A DNA stretch of 64,000 nt, taken from NCBI RefSeq assembly GCF_004212215.1, contig NZ_QVFV01000001.1, positions 210,740-274,739 of the forward strand, in the 5' to 3' direction. The notes under the pieces were generated by a model. It saw only the letters and a list, made by a program, of their open reading frames with translations. It was not told the DNA's origin and did not search any database. Position 1 is the stretch's first letter, and the number at the start of each line of letters is the position of its first letter. Position numbers and translations under genes: made by a program. Source of the DNA: Leptolyngbya iicbica LK. Lineage in GTDB: Bacteria; Cyanobacteriota; Cyanobacteriia; Phormidesmidales; Phormidesmidaceae. Shown one piece after another: positions 43,453-51,442 of the stretch.

Positions 43453-44175
43453 TCAAGACAGCTGAGGGCGGAGAACGTAATACTCTGCCAAACGCTGTTG
43501 GAACTGATGCCAATGAGTTTGCAAGTCGGCCTGATCGAGCCAAAAGGTTTGCGCTGGCGCATCATCAAGAGCGATCGCAATGAGTGCCCCCTCAATCTTC
43601 AGACCCGTGGCCTCATACACCTGGTCCACCGCCTGGGCATAGGCGCTGACCTGCAGACAGTAATCGCTGATCCACTCGCGCTTTTTGGGCTTAATCGCCG
43701 TCTTCCAGTCGCAGACACACAGTTTGCCCTGATAGGTCATCACTGCATCCGGAAAGCCCACATACCCGGCATCGTGCCACACCGCCCCCTCCACCAGTAG
43801 CGCCTCTTCTACCTGATTGAGAATGGGCCACATCGACTCCCAGTAACCACCGATATCTGCGGGAATATCAACAGCATTGCCCTGCAGAAACGCCGCAATT
43901 TGCTTGTGCAGGCGGGTGCCCGCTGATGAGGCCTTGTTGGAGATTGATTGAGCCGCTTCCTGACCAATCCGCTGCCGCCACTCATAGAGCGCCTTTCTCG
44001 CTTCGGCTGGCTTCGTGACTGAGAGCACCGTCGTCACTCCCGGATACCGATAGCCATTGATTTCGTAAACCCGCCGACGATTTACCCGAACCGTTTTGGC
44101 CTGATACCGCTGTAGTTGCAAACGAGAACTCCTGTATTGGAGGACTTCATACGCCTCATCTATCAGGGCGATCAA
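43453..44175 (-). CDS. PD-(D/E)XK nuclease (RecB/MGME1-like)
   Basis: 240-aa nuclease-fold protein. Motifs: GVTTVLS near residue 48, GTRLHKQIAAF (about 88-98), the Asp in GFPDAVMTYQGK (about 140-151) and Glu/Asp-x-Lys as VCDWKTA (about 155-161), followed by QVSAYAQAV, the QxxxY motif of RecB-type nucleases. The order suggests a single-strand exonuclease of the Cas4/MGME1 kind. It is convergent with phoH (16 bp apart) and borders the A+T-rich island. Role in DNA repair or mobile-element processing is inferred. Confidence 0.75.
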   Translation of the reverse strand: MIALIDEAYEVLQYRSSRLQLQRYQAKTVRVNRRRVYEINGYRYPGVTTVLSVTKPAEARKALYEWRQRIGQEAAQSISNKASSAGTRLHKQIAAFLQGNAVDIPADIGGYWESMWPILNQVEEALLVEGAVWHDAGYVGFPDAVMTYQGKLCVCDWKTAIKPKKREWISDYCLQVSAYAQAVDQVYEATGLKIEGALIAIALDDAPAQTFWLDQADLQTHWHQFQQRLAEYYVLRPQLS

Positions 44176-44388
44176 GAAGAGTAATTAGGACAGCGCCAAT
44201 GGCAAATACCTCTAAACATGCCGACCAAGAGTTCTCCCAAAATAAAGACACACGCCGCTCAAACGTACAGAGCAAATTCCAAACATCATCGAATCATGTA
44301 AAAAACAAAGCACTTAGTAACTAAGCAACCTTACTCAACAGCAAAGCAAGGAAGACATACAGAAATGCGCTGTAAATCAAACAGACTC
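44176..44388. other. start of an A+T-rich accessory region
   Basis: Short spacer between the nuclease gene and the first small peptide gene, noticeably richer in A+T than the neighbouring core genes. No open frame is supported. Confidence 0.35.
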
Positions 44389-44559
44389 TTAGTCAAGCTC
44401 ACCCAAAGCTGGAGGCATATCGGCAATCCCTCCTCCCGCTTTATTCAACGAATGACTCGAAAAAGAATCAGACAAGTGCGTACAAGCTGAAATTGCGAAA
44501 GTAACTAAAAAGCCGCAAACGAGGATAAGTACATACTTTCTATCTAATAGTCCGCGCAT
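44389..44559 (-). CDS. small lipoprotein peptide with GGGIADMPP motif (peptide 1)
   Basis: 56-aa precursor too short to be noticed easily. Start ATG is preceded by TTTTAGGTGGGTT, a good ribosome binding site. The N-terminus MRGLLDRKYVLILVCGF runs into a hydrophobic stretch and a lipobox-like ISAC-T (Cys25), then a 30-residue polar tail SDSFSSHSLNKAGGGIADMP ending PALGELD. The tail motif GGGIxxMPP recurs in the neighbouring peptide 2, which implies related function. I know no family with this motif. Likely secreted or membrane-anchored. Confidence 0.65.
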   Translation of the reverse strand: MRGLLDRKYVLILVCGFLVTFAISACTHLSDSFSSHSLNKAGGGIADMPPALGELD

Positions 44560-45143
44560 AACCCACCTAAAATGTGGTTAGTAAGTACACAAGTAAGCTA
44601 ATCGTCGTCGGAGACAGCAACCGCTCACATTGATTGCTTCAACACCTGACAAGCATTGCCCGTAAAGATAGAGCGTCAGCTTCGAAGCCAATAAGAATAT
44701 CCTGCAGCGAGCCTATTATATGCCAATGGTGAATCACTTGCCACACTTTTTACGTCAATTCACGAAAGTCGAATACAGTTTGTTTGAACTACATTTGGGT
44801 GCGGCGAAATAAAAATCAGTCCCTTACTGAGAGTCACTTAACTGACTCAGAGGCACATGAGTCTATATTGCAGGTGCTCAGTCTTACCTTGGTTATAGAT
44901 GTGTATGCGGAGATTCTACCGAGAGGAGACCGAAAGCACTCCTTAAATTCAGGATAAGCCGATTTCCAGGAACGCAGAGGATGTTGAATATTCCACAAAA
45001 GGCACCCCACTTGCTCAAAAGAAGTGAGCAAATGGGGCGTAGTTGATATCGTAATACCAAGAACCTTTCCTGGAATGGCAACCGCAGGCCTACCGAGTTA
45101 AATAGCACTAAGTGTTTTGATAATCTGCAACGACAACAAAATA
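44560..45143. other. A+T-rich spacer between the two small peptide genes
   Basis: About 580 bp with no supported gene. Two overlapping minus-strand frames (44834-45031 and 44893-45108) have no ribosome binding site or secretion signal. Because the peptides share a motif, this spacer could hold regulatory sites or a decayed third copy, but I see none with the GGGI motif. Confidence 0.35.
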
Positions 45144-45320
45144 TCAGAATCTTGTTGGTGGCATACTACCGGAATAGGGTGGTGGCATTCTCCCAATGCC
45201 CCCGCCAGTTGCATTAAAACTGTCTGCTCCTTTAAAGATTTCCTTGGAAACACCAAACGAAACCAATAAAAATGTTGATGCTAGAACACTGCCCAGTAGA
45301 ACAAGAAATGATCTGCTCAT
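45144..45320 (-). CDS. small exported peptide with GGGIGRMPP motif (peptide 2)
   Basis: 58-aa precursor, start chosen at ATG 45318-45320 (MSRSFLVLLGSVLASTFLLV), where a signal-peptide or single-TM segment begins; the longer frame from 45437 adds 39 residues that do not look like a signal. The tail is KEIFKGADSFNATGGGIGRM followed by PPPYSGSMPPTRF. It shares GGGIxxMPP with peptide 1, but has no lipobox cysteine, and the MPP is repeated (MPPPYSGSMPP). Ribosome binding site weak. Function unknown. Confidence 0.55.
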   Translation of the reverse strand: MSRSFLVLLGSVLASTFLLVSFGVSKEIFKGADSFNATGGGIGRMPPPYSGSMPPTRF

Positions 45321-45473
45321 AGGTTTTGGTGAGTGCAACTCACTGATTCGTTGGACATGCCGATAGTAAATAGAATGCTGCCCATAAACCATCTCAGAAA
45401 ACTCAGCTAACTTCAGGCGTTTTTTCAGGATCACCAATTAACGGGTTAAGTATGCACCCAAACAGTCTTTCGC

Positions 45474-46454
45474 TTAACTAGATCCACTGAGAGGGGATTG
45501 TTGCAAAGGACACGTCAATGCACAAGGATAAGCTGCATAACTGTCAGAATCTAATGCAGATGCAGTTAAAAGCGGCTTCAAAATGCGGTTGTTATTGAGG
45601 CTAATACCAGCACCTTCGTAATAGTTAGTATTGATTTCTGTAAGCTTACTTTCGATCATATTAAGAGCGTCAGGAGTCGACATTCCTCCATAGCGATGTA
45701 AAAGAGCAAAAGCCAAGGCAGTATTAAAGTTGATCCTGTCAGGAATGAAGTTTTTTTCGTCATACATCCAATTAATCCAAGCCATAGCTTCTTCACTGGT
45801 ATCTTGCTTAACAAAATCAATCAGTTGAAAAGCAGTTTCGCCATCTTCAATAGCTATACGAGCATACTTTAGAGCGGATATCTCATCGCATTCCACATCG
45901 CTAGCAATCAGATAGGCATACTGAGAGTAGTGATATTTAGCAATTTGGGCACCCAGATCTTTTTCAATACTTGAATCCTGAATTAAATGAAAACGTTCGC
46001 CTATATTACTGGCCTGCCTACGAATTTGCTGGCATGGATTAGCATTTTCTTCCATCTCGTCTAGTCTTTCCCAGTCGTTTGAGAGTAATGCCAGCTCTTT
46101 GTGTAATTTATCGAGTTGATTAATCTGTGGCGATCTTGGGTCGTCGATAACGAGGGACGCAGGATTCAGTAAATAAATAAGGACGAAGACAGCAATCGCT
46201 CCTCCAGCCTTTACGATGCCAGATATATTTACGTTGATCAGTCCTGGTATAATCGCAGCAACGCCCGCAGCTGCAAGCGCTAATACCACCCGAAATACAA
46301 AAAACTGAAAAGCAGTTGGGTTTGGTGTCCGAAAGGCGATACCAAGTAAAGCGACAATCAAACTAGCTCCAAACAAAAAAGCCAGGATTAATTGAAGCAG
46401 TCCGTACTTATCCGACGAGTTTGGATCTGGTTGGCCGTTATGGTTGTTGCTCAT
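45474..46454 (-). CDS. membrane protein with helical-repeat domain
   Basis: About 326 aa, start chosen at 46454 (MSNNHNGQPDPNSSDKYG). Three membrane segments lie in the first 125 residues (about 19-40, 50-75 and 83-100), with PTAFQFFVFRVVLALAAAG and NVNISGIVKAGGAIAVF typical of a recurrent hydrophobic module in hypothetical proteins of cyanobacteria and proteobacteria. The rest (about 115-320) is helix-rich and resembles TPR/Sel1-like helices, with Cys pairs. No catalytic motif is seen. It is 150 bp upstream of peptide 2 on the same strand, with no terminator between them, so co-transcription is possible. Unknown function; its low G+C suggests transfer. Confidence 0.5.
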   Translation of the reverse strand: MSNNHNGQPDPNSSDKYGLLQLILAFLFGASLIVALLGIAFRTPNPTAFQFFVFRVVLALAAAGVAAIIPGLINVNISGIVKAGGAIAVFVLIYLLNPASLVIDDPRSPQINQLDKLHKELALLSNDWERLDEMEENANPCQQIRRQASNIGERFHLIQDSSIEKDLGAQIAKYHYSQYAYLIASDVECDEISALKYARIAIEDGETAFQLIDFVKQDTSEEAMAWINWMYDEKNFIPDRINFNTALAFALLHRYGGMSTPDALNMIESKLTEINTNYYEGAGISLNNNRILKPLLTASALDSDSYAAYPCALTCPLQQSPLSGSS

Positions 46455-46973
46455 CTCGCACCCAGTCAATCGAAAACATAGAGTAAAACCACTAACAAAA
46501 CTCGTAAAGTGTTTTGCCTTGTCACACAAAGCGAAGAATTTTAGGATCAGGCTTCAGGCAGACGTCTAGTCGCAATCTTAACTGCTAAGACTGTTTCATA
46601 CAAGGAGAATGGAGGCACTGAAAAATATTCAATTTTCTCTAGTAAAACCTTCTGTAATGATTATATCGATTTGATTGAAGCGACTTTATCTTTCTCCTTG
46701 CCATTTCAACGTTTTCTCTACTGAACCGGGGCTTCGACGTAGAAAAAGATTATCAACGTGCATCTGCCCCAGACCTTAAAGCCGATTTTGTGCATAGATC
46801 CTTACATCAGCAACCAGGAGTAATCCCAACAATTGTGCTCGCTAACAAGCACAATTGTTGGGATTACTTGAACGCTAATCGTAGTGCAATAGTCTAACCA
46901 GACTGACTATTTATGGATGAACAGCATGGATGAATAGCGGAACAATCGAAAAAAGGTGAGGGTGATTAAGCCT
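46455..46973. other. A+T-rich intergenic region with a large hairpin
   Basis: About 520 bp between the helical membrane protein gene and the EEP gene. The only structure is the 48-nt hairpin at 46820-46867. No gene supported. Confidence 0.4.
46820..46867. repeat. 20-bp perfect stem with 8-nt loop
   Basis: GTAATCCCAACAATTGTGCT / AGCACAATTGTTGGGATTAC, a perfect 20-bp inverted repeat around CGCTAACA. The right arm is not followed by a T-tract. It marks the boundary between the accessory island and the next gene. It could be a terminator-like barrier, a mobile-element scar or an RNA structure. Confidence 0.75.
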
Positions 46974-47993
46974 CTAAATCATTAAATCCAACACCACTGG
47001 GCGATGGTCAGAGCCAATATCCGGGCCAATCTGGACGCGCCCGACCGTCAACTCTGGACTGACCAACCCGTGGTCAATGGGAATAGCGAGCCAGGGCGTC
47101 AACCAGCTAGGGAGAGGCGGAAAAGATTCAGCGCTTGGCCAACTGGGCAAAATGCCAAAGCCGTGGCGGACGTTTTTGAGTCCTGTTTGCTGCTGCCAAC
47201 GCCGATAATAGGGCGACCACATCGTAATGTTGAAATCGCCGATAACCACTTGGGGCAACTCGACGGTTTGGAGGTATTGGCCTAGCTGCTCAAGCTGTCG
47301 ATTGCGAGACTGAAAGTATTGGCGATTGACCGGCGGCAGAGGATGGGTACCCACGATCGCCAATGACTCCCCTTGCACAGTAGTCGTCGCGACAATGCTG
47401 GGCATACTGTCAGCCGCAAAATTCACCATCTCCGCCGTAGTGAGCGGATAGCGGCTGTACAGCACCAGGCCGAAGTTGTCGTCACGGTCTTGACCCGCCA
47501 TATGGGGCAGTTCTGCTTGAAGCGGAGAAAGTTGTTCAACCCAACGCGCATCAACCTCCATAAATAGTGCCAGGTCAGGATTAGTTTGCTGGGCCCATTG
47601 CAAAACTGCTTCAAAGTCGCGATTTTGGCGGTTTACGTTCGCAATCAGAATGCGGTAGTTGCCTGGTTCACTGGCGGCCACAAAATGGGGCGGCAGATAC
47701 CAGGGCAAAAGTTGAGCCGTTAGGGCCGTGACGCAGAGGAGGCTAAGACAGAACGGTAGACGGCGACGAGTCAGTCCGATTGTTCCCATGCCCAGCACAC
47801 TCAAGCCCCAGTATTGACGCTGAAAATGCGACAGCAGTTCTAGATATAGCGGCCAGCCAAAGTGACTGCTGATCAGAGCGATCGCCGTCACTACCCCAAC
47901 GCCAACGAGCAGCCCCCAAGCGAGCAGATGGCCGAAACGCGATCGCGGTTGCCCCATAAACGCAAAAACCCTACTCACAGGAGTAGGGTACAC
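46974..47993 (-). CDS. endonuclease/exonuclease/phosphatase-family membrane protein
   Basis: 339 aa. Three N-terminal membrane segments (about 22-42, 55-75 and 80-102) precede an EEP domain. Seen are the N in ILIANVNRQN, E in LALFMEVDAR, GTHPLPPV, D-x-N in VVIGDFNITMWS and the terminal GSDHRPVV, the metal- and phosphate-binding motifs of the family. The domain is predicted on the outside of the cytoplasmic membrane, where it could hydrolyse phosphoesters or nucleic acids; substrate unknown. It follows the SRPBCC gene by 21 bp on the same strand. Confidence 0.85.
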   Translation of the reverse strand: MYPTPVSRVFAFMGQPRSRFGHLLAWGLLVGVGVVTAIALISSHFGWPLYLELLSHFQRQYWGLSVLGMGTIGLTRRRLPFCLSLLCVTALTAQLLPWYLPPHFVAASEPGNYRILIANVNRQNRDFEAVLQWAQQTNPDLALFMEVDARWVEQLSPLQAELPHMAGQDRDDNFGLVLYSRYPLTTAEMVNFAADSMPSIVATTTVQGESLAIVGTHPLPPVNRQYFQSRNRQLEQLGQYLQTVELPQVVIGDFNITMWSPYYRRWQQQTGLKNVRHGFGILPSWPSAESFPPLPSWLTPWLAIPIDHGLVSPELTVGRVQIGPDIGSDHRPVVLDLMI

Positions 47994-48014
47994 AATCTGT
48001 TCATCGAATGACGC

Positions 48015-48584
48015 CTAAGCTGCGCCATTCGCGGCGATCGCATAATTACGAATCGCCTGAAGATTTTGGGTCAGGTCGTGACGCAAATGCCGCTCAATTA
48101 GCACGGCAGGAATGGCCCGAGGCGGACAAATCGTGATTTCGTAGTTCAAGCGAGTGCCCTGTTCAGCGTCTTCGGCTTGCTCTAGTTTCCACGCCCCCTC
48201 AAAAGATTTGAAGTCGCCTTCCACCATGGAGAAACCAATGCAATGGGGAAACTGCTCGGCCATATCGAGCACTACCCGCGCACAAAACTGAATATTAAGG
48301 AAACACTGAGAGCCGACCTGTTCTAGTAAGGTACGCGAGCCATCGGTCTCTAAGCGACGGCTGACTGTCAGGTTCGGGATGAAGCTGGACAAATTTTCGT
48401 AATCGGTCAAGATGCCCCATACTTGCTCGACCGAACAAGGAATGGAAATCGAAGCGAGAATCCGACGATGGCGGTGCGGCAGCTTTTCCGTCGCAATCGA
48501 CAAATTACCTTCACTGGGGAGTTCCTCCACTGAAGGGTCGAGTTGAGTGTCTTCTACGGTTTCGAGCGGAGTGGCGTCAGTCAT
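48015..48584 (-). CDS. SRPBCC-fold (START/cyclase-type) protein
   Basis: 189 aa from the start chosen at 48584 (MTDATPLETVEDTQLDP), where the conserved region is near and an upstream in-frame Met would add 21 residues. ILASISIPCSVEQVWGILTD and YENLSSFIPNLTVSRRLE are typical of the polyketide-cyclase-type SRPBCC fold, which binds hydrophobic ligands. Similar cyanobacterial proteins are common and uncharacterised. It lies upstream of the EEP gene and both are probably transcribed together. Confidence 0.8.
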   Translation of the reverse strand: MTDATPLETVEDTQLDPSVEELPSEGNLSIATEKLPHRHRRILASISIPCSVEQVWGILTDYENLSSFIPNLTVSRRLETDGSRTLLEQVGSQCFLNIQFCARVVLDMAEQFPHCIGFSMVEGDFKSFEGAWKLEQAEDAEQGTRLNYEITICPPRAIPAVLIERHLRHDLTQNLQAIRNYAIAANGAA

Positions 48585-48877
48585 GATTGATGCTTGCCGA
48601 TACCTACTGCATATTAGACCCAAATTTCCACGATTGATCAAGTCCATGGCCTGAACTCCACCTCAATTATGACTAACATTGAGTCGTTAATTCATAGCGT
48701 ACTGTGGGGCTTGGTCGTCATATCACCGTGGAATCGCGGCAGTTTTAGCGGCAGCAACGTCCGGTTCCGTAAAATCCCTAATTTTGCTGCACGTCAGAAA
48801 ATTATTGATTGTGCTGACTGCTGCCCCATGCGAAACATTTGCACTATAGTTTTGCTTAGGAGAATCCGGAATCCGCT
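48585..48877. other. divergent spacer upstream of herA
   Basis: Divergent spacer between the SRPBCC and HerA genes. A 70-codon open frame (48669-48881, plus) overlaps the HerA start and has no motif, so I reject it. AGGAGAATCCGGAATCCGCT before the HerA start contains TTAGGAG as a possible ribosome binding site about 14 nt away and a TCCGGA that is probably coincidental. Confidence 0.4.
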
Positions 48878-50548
48878 ATGACCGCAGATATGCTTCAAGT
48901 TGTCGGTACTGTGAAAGGCCCTGGTGAAAACGGCAACGAGTATTTGTTCATCACTGCTGATAATCGCGAGGTCAAAATTGGCGAATTCGTGGCCTATCAG
49001 GTGCAACAAGGGGACGAAACGCTCGATATCTTGGGCAAAATTGCCGATCGCCGGTTAATCGACCATCTACCTGATCGCATCTTTGCCGATACTGCAATCA
49101 GCCCTGAAGCGATCGCGGCCTTAGTCGGCTTTGCCTATCCTGATCCCGAAATCTACGAAGTCACCGTTACGGTCATCGGCTACTTCCATCCCGCCTTAGG
49201 ATTCATCAATCCCCGACTGACGCCAGATCCGGGTGCCAAGGTCTATCGGGTCGATGACGCCACGCTGGTTCAGGTCGTGAACAAAAGGCAACCGGGGGAA
49301 ATCGGTGGGGCGCATGTCGGCTCCCTGTTGCTGCGTCCGGGCGAAGCGGTACCCGTGGCGCTCGATGTGAAAGAACTGGTGAGTACCCACATGGCGATTC
49401 TCGCCGGGACGGGTTCCGGCAAATCGTACACGGCTGGGGTGCTGATCGAAGAGTTGCTGCGCCCTAACAATCGCGCTGCCGTTCTGGTGTTTGATCCCCA
49501 TGGCGAATACGGCACACTGGGCGACATGCGAGGACATCCAGCCTTTCAAGGCGATGATGGCTATGCGCCCCAGGTCAAGGTACTAAAGCCGGAGGATATT
49601 CGCATTCGCATGTCCTCGCTGGATTATTACGATGTCATGACCCTGCTGCCGAATATGAGCGATCGCCAGCAGGCCATTCTCAGCAAGGCATTCAAGATTC
49701 TCAAGCGCCATCGCCACGGCGACTATCGCTGGGATGTGGAGGATCTGATTCGCGCGGTGAATGAAGCGGACACGAGCGAAGACGAGGACGGCAATCCCAA
49801 GATTGGGTCATCGGCGCCCGCGATCGAATGGAAACTAGAAAAGCTCGCCAGTTCCGACTATTTTCACCAGGCGGAACACTTGGCCCCAAAGGATTTGTTT
49901 GAGCCAGGGCAAGTAACCGTACTGCAAATGAACGAAATCAGTCAAGAAGAGCAGCAGGTCATTTGTGCGGCAGTCTTGCGGCAGAGCTATCAGGCACGCA
50001 TGGGTACGGAAAAGCAAAACATCTCAGATGGAGATGAAAATTATTTGCCCTATCCGGTATTCATTTTGCTGGAAGAGTCGCACCGCTTTGCCCCCGCCCA
50101 TGAACCGGCTCGCTGCAAGCAAGTGCTGCGGACCATTCTGAGTGAGGGGCGCAAGTTTGGCATGGGAGTGGGCCTGATTACCCAGCGTCCCGGCAAGTTG
50201 GACTCGGATGTGTTGTCGCAATGCATGAGCCAGTTTCTCATGCGCATTGTGAACCCAGTGGATCAGGAAAGTTTGAAATATGGCGTTGAAGCAGCAGGGC
50301 GAGATCTACTGAAAGAGCTGCCAGCCCTCACCAAAGGTCAGGTGATCATTTCAGGGGCCTGTGTGAACACTCCGGTGTTATGCCAAGTCCGCAAACGTCT
50401 CACCCAGCACGGTGGCGAGACGATGGATGCACCCCAAGATTGGCAACGATATTTTCAGCAGCACCACGCGCGCAAACGCAAAATCGAAAAATCCACTGTG
50501 GCTCGCCCCAGACCCGCCGAAACTGTCGGCGGCATCAGCATTGAGTAG
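48878..50548 (+). CDS. HerA-type bipolar DNA-translocating ATPase
   Basis: 556-aa FtsK/HerA-superfamily ATPase. It begins with a HAS-barrel-like N-terminal domain (about 1-120), then Walker A GTGSGKSYTAGVLIEELL (about 172-189), Walker B-type FILLEESHRFAP (about 395-406) and the Arg-finger-like SEGRKFGMGVG, followed by TQRP. HerA usually pairs with a NurA nuclease or another effector in DNA-end resection or defence; none is adjacent here, though the 16-bp neighbourhood does contain mfd remnants and VapBC downstream. The start is set by MTADMLQVVGTVKGPG. Confidence 0.88.
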   Translation: MTADMLQVVGTVKGPGENGNEYLFITADNREVKIGEFVAYQVQQGDETLDILGKIADRRLIDHLPDRIFADTAISPEAIAALVGFAYPDPEIYEVTVTVIGYFHPALGFINPRLTPDPGAKVYRVDDATLVQVVNKRQPGEIGGAHVGSLLLRPGEAVPVALDVKELVSTHMAILAGTGSGKSYTAGVLIEELLRPNNRAAVLVFDPHGEYGTLGDMRGHPAFQGDDGYAPQVKVLKPEDIRIRMSSLDYYDVMTLLPNMSDRQQAILSKAFKILKRHRHGDYRWDVEDLIRAVNEADTSEDEDGNPKIGSSAPAIEWKLEKLASSDYFHQAEHLAPKDLFEPGQVTVLQMNEISQEEQQVICAAVLRQSYQARMGTEKQNISDGDENYLPYPVFILLEESHRFAPAHEPARCKQVLRTILSEGRKFGMGVGLITQRPGKLDSDVLSQCMSQFLMRIVNPVDQESLKYGVEAAGRDLLKELPALTKGQVIISGACVNTPVLCQVRKRLTQHGGETMDAPQDWQRYFQQHHARKRKIEKSTVARPRPAETVGGISIE

Positions 50549-50559
50549 CCTTGAGTCGA

Positions 50560-50661
50560 GCGATCGCCCCTACCCCCACACTTTCCTTCTCAGGCAAGCC
50601 TGCCGCCTGCATGAGTTGGAACCACTCCAGCAGATTGTCTAACTGCTTTTCGGGCTTGAGG
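50560..50661 (-). pseudogene. mfd 3'-end remnant
   Basis: On the minus strand, the last ~33 codons of mfd recur here: [18 protein letters not shown] then AGLPEKESVGVGAIA, matching the true C-terminus [18 protein letters not shown] / [14 protein letters not shown] at 51447-51545. I count about ten mismatches in about 98 aligned bases plus a 3-bp insertion. The normal stop codon is lost. It lies 900 bp beyond the real mfd end, on the other side of VapBC. Confidence 0.85.
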
Positions 50662-50736
50662 CGCGAACGGTGGATTTGGCTCATTTTTTTGCTTAATCAC
50701 AGTTCAAACTCTGTTTAAGCCACTTATGGCTCTTAC

Positions 50737-51138
50737 TTACTCCGGCAAGGTCACCCTCACGTCACATTGCTTTAGGTCTACTGCCCATTTTACAAAGCGC
50801 TGATCAAACGTATACAACGTTTCACAGCTCTGACACTGGGCCAGATGTAGAGCATCGGCAAAATCCAATCCGGTCTCATGCCAACGCAATGCGAGGGCTA
50901 ACTGGCTTCCGTTATCCACCCGCACGTTGGGCAACCCCAACACCTTTCTTAAGGCAGTGCAAATTGCTTTTGGCTGAAAGTCATACAGAGTCCGTAACAC
51001 CCAAGCGGTTTCTAGGATCACGGTTGTAGGTATGAAAATCGTATCGGGGCTTTGAAACAGCTTTACACTTCGCTCGTATTGATCAGCATCATCCTGTGTG
51101 AGTAGCCGCACCAGCACGTTGGTATCGACTGCAATCAT
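50737..51138 (-). CDS. vapC: PIN-domain ribonuclease toxin VapC
   Basis: 133-aa PIN-domain RNase, toxin of a type II pair. The acidic residues are in MIAVDTNVLVRLL (Asp5), ILETAWVL (Glu), LDFADALHLA and YTFDQRF, as expected for VapC, which cuts tRNA or rRNA when free of antitoxin. The start ATG overlaps the antitoxin stop (ATGA), implying coupling. It is flanked by mfd 3'-end sequences on both sides. Confidence 0.9.
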   Translation of the reverse strand: MIAVDTNVLVRLLTQDDADQYERSVKLFQSPDTIFIPTTVILETAWVLRTLYDFQPKAICTALRKVLGLPNVRVDNGSQLALALRWHETGLDFADALHLAQCQSCETLYTFDQRFVKWAVDLKQCDVRVTLPE

Positions 51139-51389
51139 GACCACTGTTCCTTGAGGGTTTGGGCGATCGCCTGGTCAAACTCCTCAAGCGATTTGGGTGG
51201 GCCTTCATACCGCAGGCAACCCGCAACTTCCTCTAGCGTCGTTGTTTGAAAGGGTGGCTTCGGTTGTAGTAACACTCCATTATCGGTATCAATAGCCACA
51301 AACTCCTGGCCTGGCTCCCACTGGTGGGCTAATCTCAGCGACATTGGAATGATGACTTGGCCATCACTTGACAAGCGCGTTACTTCCAC
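51135..51389 (-). CDS. vapB: AbrB/MazE-type antitoxin VapB
   Basis: 84-aa antitoxin. The N-terminal swapped-hairpin domain reads MEVTRLSSDGQVIIPMSLR (residues 1-19), typical of VapB/MazE operator-binding proteins, and the C-terminal half (EEVAGCLRYEGPPKSLEEFD) is the toxin-binding arm. It precedes vapC with a 4-nt overlap. It should repress its own promoter, which would lie in the 50-bp gap before the mfd stop or in the upstream sequence. Confidence 0.88.
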   Translation of the reverse strand: MEVTRLSSDGQVIIPMSLRLAHQWEPGQEFVAIDTDNGVLLQPKPPFQTTTLEEVAGCLRYEGPPKSLEEFDQAIAQTLKEQWS

Positions 51390-51442
51390 AGCCCTGGCTC
51401 CCTGGATAAGTCATTTGGAACTATTGTATTGAATCAAGTTGC

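Noticed and set aside
44834-45108. Two overlapping frames between the small peptide genes
   Set aside because: Neither has a secretion signal, a ribosome binding site or the GGGI motif.
48866-48871. TCCGGA before herA as a DIF1 element
   Set aside because: It lies within about 10 nt of the start codon, too close to be a -35 element.
48669-48881. 70-codon frame before herA
   Set aside because: Overlaps the HerA start codon; no motif and no ribosome binding site.
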